This document shows, piece by piece, positions 1-5,094 of a DNA stretch of 6,093 nucleotides. The stretch is taken from assembly GCA_946478655.1 (NCBI GenBank), contig CAMLDG010000031.1, forward strand, positions 1 through 6,093, in the 5' to 3' direction. Numbering within the stretch: the first letter of the stretch is position 1; each line of letters opens with the position of its first letter. This DNA comes from an uncultured Nitrosotalea sp. GTDB lineage: Archaea; Thermoproteota; Nitrososphaeria; Nitrososphaerales; Nitrosopumilaceae. The position numbers and the translations under genes were made by a program. The notes under the pieces are model-generated. The model was given only the letters and a program-made list of their open reading frames with translations. It was not told the origin of the DNA and ran no database searches.

Positions 1-155
1 CCCTTCTTTTGCTTTCTTTGATGGTTGTCCATACCTTTTGGCTTTCTCCAAGTCTCTGCAAGTTTTGCATATCTCCAGCTCTCTTGTCTAACAAAGTCTG
101 GCCTATGTTCAGCCACTTTCTTTCTAAGTTCAAGAGCTTCTTTATTGATCGGCAT
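1..155 (-). CDS. rpl32e: Large-subunit ribosomal protein L32e, N-terminal part (cut by window edge)
   Basis: Reading the minus strand from the ATG at 155 gives 51 codons starting MPINKEALELRKK and containing FVRQESWRY, then a Trp-Arg-Lys-Pro-Lys-Gly-Met-Asp-Asn stretch. This matches the conserved start of archaeal and eukaryotic L32e, where FxRQExWRY is followed by WRRPRGxD. L32e is a structural protein of the large ribosomal subunit and binds 23S rRNA, which fits the many Lys and Arg residues. Family members are usually around 120-150 residues, so more than half of the gene lies left of the window. The ATG is preferred because an in-frame stop lies just upstream (177-179) and a TATA-like box sits about 29 bases before it. 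An in-frame GTG at 161-159 is an alternative start. As the next gene upstream (pckA) runs the other way, L32e is the first gene of its transcript here. Confidence 0.88.
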   Translation of the reverse strand, partial: MPINKEALELRKKVAEHRPDFVRQESWRYAKLAETWRKPKGMDNHQRKQKK

Positions 156-180
156 GTACACGACTCTGACTAAATTTTAC

Positions 181-188
181 AATAAATA
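181..188 (-). promoter_or_regulatory. Putative TATA box for rpl32e
   Basis: On the minus strand this reads TATTTATT, centred about 29-30 bases before the rpl32e ATG. An archaeal TATA box centred 26-27 bases before the transcription start would put that start about 3 bases before the ATG, a near-leaderless mRNA. Nothing like a Shine-Dalgarno sequence lies between, which fits. The call rests on sequence and spacing alone. Confidence 0.5.
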
Positions 189-232
189 CGTTTCTTGTTT
201 AGTGGCTTTTGATCCGAAGAGATAATAAGGAA

Positions 233-240
233 TTTTATAA
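233..240 (+). promoter_or_regulatory. Possible TATA box for pckA
   Basis: The plus strand reads TTTTATAA after a purine-rich AAGGAA that could serve as a BRE. It is a good archaeal TATA box by sequence, but its centre is only about 20 bases from the ATG at 257. A leaderless start would need 25-27. A weaker candidate is ATAATAAG at 222-229, about 31 bases out. I cannot decide between them. Confidence 0.35.
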
Positions 241-256
241 GAATTCGTCTTACCAG

Positions 257-1861
257 ATGATAGAGGATTTGGAACCTACAATCACTCGTCACGTTGTATC
301 TCAATTGGAACAAATGGGAATAAAACCTGCAAAGATACAGAGAAACCTGCAGGTCAAAGATCTCATTGATCTAATCGAAGAAAGAAACGAAGGTATTCTT
401 ACGGCAAGTGGGGCAATGGCCGTAAAAACTGGGAAATATACTGGAAGATCCCCTGATGATCGTTTTATAGTCGATGATGAGCAAACTCATGATACTGTTG
501 ACTGGGGTAAGATCAATCACCCGTTTCCAGGAGACAAGTTTGACAAAATATTTGCAAAGATGACAAATCACATGGCAGGCAAGGAGATCTTCATCTTTGA
601 TGGATTTGTAGGTGCAGACACTGAACACAGATTACCAATTAGAATCATAACTGATCATCCATGGCAGAGTCTCTTTGTAAGACAATTATTCATCAGACCA
701 ACTGTATCGGAACTTGAATCACACAAACCAGAATATACCGTTATTGCACTAAATGACTTCAAGGCAGTACCAGAAGTTGATGGCACCAGAACTGATGCAT
801 TCATTCTTCTAAATTATACAAAGAAAGTTGTCTTGATTGGAGCAACTTCGTATGCTGGAGAAATAAAAAAAGCAATGTTCTCAGTAATGAATTACAATTT
901 ACCATCACGCGGTGTCTTTCCAATGCACTGCTCTGCTAATATTGGAAAGAGCGGAGATACAGCTTTGTTCTTTGGCCTCTCAGGTACTGGCAAGACCACA
1001 CTATCTGCTGACTCGAATCGTAAGTTGATAGGAGATGATGAACACGGTTGGTCTGATAGAGGCATCTTTAATTTTGAAGGTGGATGCTATGCAAAATGCA
1101 TCAATCTAAACAAAGATGCAGAGCCACAAATCTGGGATGCAATAAGATCTGGCGCTGTACTAGAAAATGTTGTAATTGACAAGACAACCATGATGCCAGA
1201 CTTCAATGATGGTAGCCTTACAGAAAATACTAGAGCAGCTTATCCTCTTGATTTTATTCCAGGTTCTGTAATTCCAAGTCTTGGAGGAAATCCTCAAGTC
1301 ATAATATTTTTGACAGCAGATGCATTTGGTGTACTGCCTCCAATAGCCAAGCTAACAAAAGAATCTGCAATGTATCACTTTATGTCTGGGTATACAAGCA
1401 AACTTGCAGGCACTGAACGAGGTATAACTGAACCTAGGGCAACATTTTCTGAATGCTTTGGGGCTCCTTTCATGTCAAGACATGCATCAGTTTACGCAAA
1501 ATTGTTGGGAGAAAAGATAACAAAACACAAGACAACTGTATATCTGATAAATACTGGCTGGTCAGGTGGGCCATATGGAATTGGAAAGAGGATGAATATT
1601 CACTATACAAGAAGCATGGTAACAGCTGCACTTTCAGGAGAACTAGACAAGGTGCAGTATAGGAAGGATGCTGTCTTTAATTTGGATATTCCAGTTACAT
1701 GTCCTAACGTTCCTTCTGAGGTGTTAAATCCACGAAATACTTGGTCTGATAAAGACGGTTATGACTCGTCTGCAAAAAAACTGGCTCAAATGTTTGTTGA
1801 GAACTTTAAAAAGTTTGGAAACGTTGCTCAAGAAATAAAAGATGCTGGACCACACACCTGA
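257..1861 (+). CDS. pckA: Phosphoenolpyruvate carboxykinase, ATP-dependent
   Basis: This cytosolic enzyme interconverts oxaloacetate + ATP and PEP + CO2 + ADP, the entry to gluconeogenesis. The 534-residue product has the normal length for the ATP family. Visible motifs, numbered from the ATG at 257, are the substrate-binding GRSPDDRFIV (Arg64), the Lys204-Lys205 pair, MHCSANIG with metal-ligand His224, the P-loop GLSGTGKTT (240-248), the kinase-2 motif IGDDEHGW (Asp260, Asp261), ENTR with Arg326, and NTGWSGGPYGIGKR (432-445). The order and spacing match the E. coli enzyme, where the equivalents are Arg65, Lys212/213, His232, Lys254 and Arg333. The GTP-dependent PEPCK family lacks this arrangement. 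The reading frame stays open up to a TTG at 209, which would add 16 residues. I chose the ATG because it puts the first conserved Arg at 64, as in the family, and the added residues look like non-coding sequence. No Shine-Dalgarno sequence is visible. In an autotrophic thaumarchaeon the enzyme would feed carbon fixed via succinyl-CoA and oxaloacetate into sugar synthesis; this role is inferred. Confidence 0.97.
   Translation: MIEDLEPTITRHVVSQLEQMGIKPAKIQRNLQVKDLIDLIEERNEGILTASGAMAVKTGKYTGRSPDDRFIVDDEQTHDTVDWGKINHPFPGDKFDKIFAKMTNHMAGKEIFIFDGFVGADTEHRLPIRIITDHPWQSLFVRQLFIRPTVSELESHKPEYTVIALNDFKAVPEVDGTRTDAFILLNYTKKVVLIGATSYAGEIKKAMFSVMNYNLPSRGVFPMHCSANIGKSGDTALFFGLSGTGKTTLSADSNRKLIGDDEHGWSDRGIFNFEGGCYAKCINLNKDAEPQIWDAIRSGAVLENVVIDKTTMMPDFNDGSLTENTRAAYPLDFIPGSVIPSLGGNPQVIIFLTADAFGVLPPIAKLTKESAMYHFMSGYTSKLAGTERGITEPRATFSECFGAPFMSRHASVYAKLLGEKITKHKTTVYLINTGWSGGPYGIGKRMNIHYTRSMVTAALSGELDKVQYRKDAVFNLDIPVTCPNVPSEVLNPRNTWSDKDGYDSSAKKLAQMFVENFKKFGNVAQEIKDAGPHT
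1831..1842 (-). terminator. Possible U-rich terminator of the protease gene
   Basis: Read on the minus strand this is TCTTTTATTTCT, about 22-33 bases past the protease TAG. Archaeal intrinsic termination needs mainly a T-rich stretch in the non-template strand and no hairpin. This tract is modest and lies inside the end of pckA, so it is only a candidate. Confidence 0.3.
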
Positions 1862-1863
1862 GT

Positions 1864-3888
1864 CTATCTACGTTTTACTAGAGATACTATAACTGTAATC
1901 GCTACAATAGAAAAAATAATTATTGTTTGTTTTATTGGAATCTGCAAAATTTCTTCAATGTCTGGATAACTTTCTGTGACATGGTCTATTGATAATATCT
2001 TGTATGCATGGTCTGTTTGGTTTTCAGCCTTGATGTCAGCTTGTATCCAATATTCTCCTGCGCTATTAATTGAAATTGTCTTTGAATCTTGTGGAGTGAT
2101 TCCAATTGTTTTGATATCATGTGAGCCTGCTTTCATTAAAGAAATTTTTGCATATGACCACTTGTCAGGATAATTTATTGAAAAACTAATTTGGTTATTG
2201 TTTTGGTTTGCCTCTAGTGTCCCCTTGGTTACATGAATCAAGACAGGGATTCTGTATACTGTTTTTGAATCATCAATTGTTATGAATCCGTCATAATCTC
2301 CTTGGTTTTTCGCATTATCTGTAATTTGTACCGATAACGTATTGTTACTTGAGGTGTAATTGAAAACCAATCCTGGATTGCTAGATTCAAACTGGACTTT
2401 TAGTTTTGGGATTGTAGTATTGTCTATTGAGTGCAGGTTCAGTATTTTGGTATCACTAGGGTTTTGATATGACAAATTAAAGACTAGACTGTGAGGGGAA
2501 ATGATTAGATCTGCAGAACTTGCTCTTGTGACATTTAGTCTTCCACTGCCTGCTATACTGATTGAAAATACCTTACCATAAGCGTCTGTGACAGGGTCAG
2601 TTGTTGTATCTATTAGAGATATTACCGATGCTGGGTCCAAATTTGGATGCTCTTGTAATAATAATGCGATTGCTCCTGTAACATGCGGCGTTGCTATGCT
2701 TGTTCCGCTAGTCAGATTATACTTTCCTCCAAGTGATGTGGTGTTAACATAAACTCCTGGAGCAACAAGATCTGGTTTTACATAAAATGGAGATACCGGA
2801 CCACGTGAGCTAAACGGTGCGACAAAGTCTGGGTGATAAAATATGTTCAGACTTGCCAAAGTATTATTTTTTGACATTGATTTTAATTCAAGACCATCAC
2901 TTCCTGATATTGAAATTACAGGAATCCGAGGTTGGTAATTGGTTGAATTGGGTCCTCTTAGTTCACCAAAGAAAATTCCACTTTGATTGTTGTATACTAT
3001 CAAACCTATTGCTCCACGGTCTGCAGCATTTTTTTCTTTTTCAGAAAAAAATACCTTCTCGCCTTTTGTATCACTGCCGCGCTGTTCTAGCAATATGGAA
3101 TCCTTGACATCTATGCCTTGAAGATCTTTGACCCTGCCATATCCGCCATAAACTATTTTGCCTGTGATTGGACTTTTCAAAACATCTGTGCCAAGCATTG
3201 GTATTACGTTATATTGCTTGTTTCCAATCTCTAGTGTAGATACAAGACTTGATGTTATGTTGTTGTAAGATGCTCCAACTGTTATCACGTTAAAGTCTCT
3301 GCCTGGGCTGCCAATTGTCATGTCATCAGGTCCATTATTTCCTGCAGCTGTAACTATGACAATTCCTTTCTTTACTGCCTCATCAACTGCATTTTCCAAC
3401 TCATCGTTAGTTCTATTGACACCAAGGCTGATGTTTACTACATTCATCTTGTCTTCTATGGCACGTGAAATGGCTTGTATGATGTATTCCGATGAGACTG
3501 CTTCTCCAGAAGATGATACCTTGTATGAGAACAACTGTGATCTTGGAGCCATGCCGGAAAAACTTCCATTGGCACCAATTATTCCTGCAACTTCGGTACC
3601 GTGACCATTTACGTCAATTGGTCTCTTGTCGGTATTGACATAGTCGTATCCTCCTGAGATTCTTCCTGATTTGCCGTAACCATGTAAATCTGGATGATCA
3701 AAATCAACTCCTGTATCTATTATTCCAATTTTTATTCCCTGACCGTCCAATCCATTTTGTTTTGGCAGTTGGGCTCCAACTAATTTTATGCTACTTGAAA
3801 GTGTATTCTGTTCTTCATTTGAACTTGCAATAAAGCATGTAATGCATAAAACAAAAGCAAGAGAGAAAACTAGGAACTTCTCTACCAC
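1864..3888 (-). CDS. Secreted, membrane-anchored subtilisin-like serine protease (S8 family, PA-domain insert)
   Basis: The 674-residue product begins with a signal peptide (hydrophobic core about 5-21, then ASSNEEQ). The S8 catalytic domain follows almost at once: Asp58 in GIIDTGVD, His96 in NGHGTEVAG, oxyanion Asn184 in AAGNNGP and the nucleophile Ser397 in GTSIATPHV. All are intact, so it should be active. Between Asn184 and Ser397 lies an insert of about 140 residues that resembles a protease-associated (PA) domain (AADRGAIGLIVYNN at 288-301), as in Vpr or C5a-peptidase-type subtilases. FSSRGP (359-364) is typical of these. Residues about 460-640 look like beta-sandwich domains, possibly Ig or Fn3-like. 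One hydrophobic helix (about 654-671) followed by KRR anchors the protein with its catalytic part outside. About 15 N-x-S/T sites suit a glycosylated archaeal surface protein. The GTG at 3888 is the only usual start codon after the in-frame stop at 3907-3909, and a TATA box 25 bases upstream supports it. The substrate is unknown: nutrition or surface-protein processing are both possible. Confidence 0.95.
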   Translation of the reverse strand: MVEKFLVFSLAFVLCITCFIASSNEEQNTLSSSIKLVGAQLPKQNGLDGQGIKIGIIDTGVDFDHPDLHGYGKSGRISGGYDYVNTDKRPIDVNGHGTEVAGIIGANGSFSGMAPRSQLFSYKVSSSGEAVSSEYIIQAISRAIEDKMNVVNISLGVNRTNDELENAVDEAVKKGIVIVTAAGNNGPDDMTIGSPGRDFNVITVGASYNNITSSLVSTLEIGNKQYNVIPMLGTDVLKSPITGKIVYGGYGRVKDLQGIDVKDSILLEQRGSDTKGEKVFFSEKEKNAADRGAIGLIVYNNQSGIFFGELRGPNSTNYQPRIPVISISGSDGLELKSMSKNNTLASLNIFYHPDFVAPFSSRGPVSPFYVKPDLVAPGVYVNTTSLGGKYNLTSGTSIATPHVTGAIALLLQEHPNLDPASVISLIDTTTDPVTDAYGKVFSISIAGSGRLNVTRASSADLIISPHSLVFNLSYQNPSDTKILNLHSIDNTTIPKLKVQFESSNPGLVFNYTSSNNTLSVQITDNAKNQGDYDGFITIDDSKTVYRIPVLIHVTKGTLEANQNNNQISFSINYPDKWSYAKISLMKAGSHDIKTIGITPQDSKTISINSAGEYWIQADIKAENQTDHAYKILSIDHVTESYPDIEEILQIPIKQTIIIFSIVAITVIVSLVKRR
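1920..1936 (+). terminator. Possible T-rich terminator of pckA
   Basis: The plus strand is T-rich here (TTATTGTTTGTTTTATT), about 60 bases after the pckA stop, with no clear hairpin. It could end pckA transcription in the archaeal manner. The same bases encode, on the other strand, the start of the membrane helix of the protease, so the T-richness may merely reflect Ile, Phe and Lys codons. Confidence 0.3.
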
Positions 3889-3908
3889 ATCGTATCTGAA
3901 TGAGCACT

Positions 3909-3916
3909 AAATAAAA
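3909..3916 (-). promoter_or_regulatory. Putative TATA box for the protease gene
   Basis: The minus strand reads TTTTATTT, centred about 25 bases before the GTG at 3888. At this distance transcription would start at or within a base or two of the GTG, giving a leaderless mRNA. This supports GTG 3888 as the protease start, since no Shine-Dalgarno sequence is present. Confidence 0.5.
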
Positions 3917-3923
3917 TGCATTT
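3914..3923. repeat. Perfect 10-base palindrome in the sod/protease promoter region
   Basis: AAATGCATTT is its own reverse complement. It overlaps the upstream edge of the protease TATA box and runs straight into a TTGCAA palindrome (3922-3927). A second TTGCAA lies 19 bases further on (3941-3946), against the sod TATA box. Such sites could bind a dimeric regulator affecting both genes. Short AT-rich palindromes also occur by chance, so function is unproven. Confidence 0.4.
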
Positions 3924-3934
3924 GCAACCAAAGC

Positions 3935-3942
3935 CATAAATT
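3935..3942 (+). promoter_or_regulatory. Putative TATA box for sod
   Basis: CATAAATT is centred about 26 bases before the ATG at 3965, the distance expected for a leaderless archaeal mRNA. This favours ATG 3965 over the in-frame TTG at 3941, which would sit inside the TATA box itself. Confidence 0.5.
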
Positions 3943-3964
3943 GCAAGAAGGACCTGTACGCTTT

Positions 3965-4588
3965 ATGGCAAAATATGAACTTCCAAAAGTACCATACTCG
4001 TATGATTCCTTGGAACCACATATCGATGCCAAAACAATGGAGATTCATCACACAAAACATCACCAAGCATATACTGATGGCTTGAACAATGCGTTGGCAA
4101 ATCTTAGTGCAGATCTACAAAACATGGAACTGCCCAAGTTGCTTGCAGATTTGAGTAAAGTACCAGAAAATGTTCGTGGTGCAGTGAATTTTCATGGAGG
4201 CGGTTACGAAAACCATGCCTTGTTTTGGAATAGTATGAAAGCAAGCGGTGGCGGAAAACCAGGTGGTAGCCTAGAAGGAGCTATCAATTCTGTGTTTGGA
4301 ACCTTTGACAGCTTTAAAGAAAAATTTGTCAAAGATACCATTGCTATACAAGGAAGTGGATGGGGTTGGTTAACTTACAATCCTCAAACAAAGAAAGTCG
4401 AGTTTACTACAATGCCAAATCAGACAAGTCCACGTACCAAAGGCCTTATCCCGTTAATGGGATTGGATGTTTGGGAGCACGCCTATTATTTGAAATATCA
4501 AAATCGACGTGCAGACTATGTCAATGCATGGTGGAATGTAATAAACTGGGACGAAATTGATGCACGACTCTCAAAGGTAAAGGCATAA
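3965..4588 (+). CDS. sod: Superoxide dismutase, Fe/Mn family
   Basis: The enzyme converts superoxide to hydrogen peroxide and oxygen. The 207-residue product has the family's usual length, no signal peptide, and so acts in the cytosol. It opens with YELPKVPYSYDSLEPHID. The four metal ligands are present: His28 in EIHHTKHHQAY, His84 in ENHALFWN, and Asp168 and His172 in the C-terminal signature DVWEHAYY. The second-shell Gln is not at the Fe-type position before the second ligand, where a Gly (Gly80) stands. Instead Gln153 in PNQTSPR is placed as in Mn enzymes. This suggests manganese or cambialistic use, but archaeal members do not follow that rule strictly. The frame extends back to a TTG at 3941. 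I chose the ATG at 3965 because the protein then starts where homologues start and the TATA box fits. It is divergent from the protease and is followed by a T-rich terminator, so it is probably monocistronic. In an aerobic ammonia oxidiser it would be a main oxidative-stress defence. Confidence 0.97.
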   Translation: MAKYELPKVPYSYDSLEPHIDAKTMEIHHTKHHQAYTDGLNNALANLSADLQNMELPKLLADLSKVPENVRGAVNFHGGGYENHALFWNSMKASGGGKPGGSLEGAINSVFGTFDSFKEKFVKDTIAIQGSGWGWLTYNPQTKKVEFTTMPNQTSPRTKGLIPLMGLDVWEHAYYLKYQNRRADYVNAWWNVINWDEIDARLSKVKA

Positions 4589-4614
4589 TTCCTTTCTTCT
4601 TTTTGTTTTATTTT
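4589..4614 (+). terminator. T-rich archaeal terminator after sod
   Basis: Directly after the sod TAA comes a pyrimidine tract with T runs of five, four and four bases (CTTTTTG, GTTTTA, ATTTTC). There is no hairpin, which archaeal RNA polymerase does not need. It lies between sod and the next TATA box, as expected for the end of the sod transcript. Confidence 0.65.
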
Positions 4615-4630
4615 CACGCTTTCAGAATGA

Positions 4631-4638
4631 ATTTATAG
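4631..4638 (+). promoter_or_regulatory. Putative TATA box for pfdA-ftsY
   Basis: ATTTATAG, preceded by a purine-rich GAATGA that could be a BRE, is centred about 26 bases before the pfdA ATG at 4661. This predicts a leaderless mRNA for the pfdA-ftsY pair. It is the best-placed promoter in the window. Confidence 0.6.
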
Positions 4639-4660
4639 TCAGTAAGAGAATTTTTGGCAA

Positions 4661-5083
4661 ATGAGTGAAGAACAGGCCCAAGCGTTGATGCAACAGATGC
4701 AAGCTCTAGAATCTTACCTAAATGATCTTGTACAGAGGGAAGAAACCGTAATGAGACTTTTGCAAGAGGCATCAAATGCAGTGGAATCAATGAAAGGGAT
4801 GACAGGCAATGTTGATTGTGAAACACTTGTACCAGTTGGCTTGGGAGTATATGTCAAAGCAAAAATAAATCCTGAACAGAAAATGATTGTAAATATTGGT
4901 GCAGGAGCTTCTGTGGAACAAGACAAAAATTCTGCAATAAACTATATGGAATCTAGAATTAAAGAACTTGAACTGGTGCTGCAACAATTGTCATCACAAC
5001 GATATGAAGTGTCTGCCAAGCTAGAGCAGGGACAACATGAAATGAACAAACTTATACAATCAAATCAGAATCACATGCAGTAA
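4661..5083 (+). CDS. pfdA: Prefoldin alpha subunit
   Basis: Prefoldin is a cytosolic hexamer of two alpha and four beta subunits that holds unfolded proteins in its coiled-coil arms and passes them to the thermosome. The 140-residue product has the alpha-class plan: an N-terminal coiled coil (about 3-46, rich in Gln, Leu and Glu), a beta core with two hairpins (about 54-88, including ETLVPVGLGVYVKAKI and KMIVNIGAGASVEQD), and a C-terminal coiled coil (about 90-138). The two hairpins separate alpha from beta subunits, which have one. The ATG is supported by the TATA box 26 bases upstream. The next gene, ftsY, follows after 11 bases and is probably co-transcribed. A pfdA-ftsY pair is common in archaea, often behind ribosomal protein LX and eIF6 genes. 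Here sod is upstream instead. Confidence 0.93.
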   Translation: MSEEQAQALMQQMQALESYLNDLVQREETVMRLLQEASNAVESMKGMTGNVDCETLVPVGLGVYVKAKINPEQKMIVNIGAGASVEQDKNSAINYMESRIKELELVLQQLSSQRYEVSAKLEQGQHEMNKLIQSNQNHMQ

Positions 5084-5094
5084 GGCAGTATAGC

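Noticed and set aside
25..225. Plus-strand open frame of 66 codons at the left edge
   Set aside because: It lies opposite the recognisable L32e coding sequence and across the promoter region. Its product has no family features and no promoter fits it.
209..256. TTG at 209 as the pckA start, adding 16 residues
   Set aside because: It puts the conserved substrate Arg at 80 instead of about 64-65 as in the family, includes the likely TATA box in the coding region, and has no Shine-Dalgarno sequence.
371..628. Minus-strand open frame of 85 codons inside pckA
   Set aside because: It is fully inside a well-conserved enzyme gene on the other strand and has no recognisable domain or promoter.
1453..1662. 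Second plus-strand frame inside pckA
   Set aside because: It is an out-of-frame shadow of the conserved C-terminal part of PEPCK.
3029..3051. Paired homopolymers (T7, T5, A7) in the PA region of the protease, as a frameshift site or internal terminator
   Set aside because: The frame stays open and in register on both sides and encodes a plausible Phe-Phe-Ser-Glu-Lys-Glu-Lys stretch. The runs are explained by Lys and Phe codons in an AT-rich genome.
2817..3604. Plus-strand open frames (2817-3107, 3320-3604) opposite the protease
   Set aside because: They are antisense to the intact catalytic and PA regions of the protease, whose motifs are unmistakable. No promoter precedes them.
3815..4066. 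Minus-strand open frame of 83 codons across the sod start
   Set aside because: It overlaps sod antisense and the start of the protease in another frame, and reads through both promoters.
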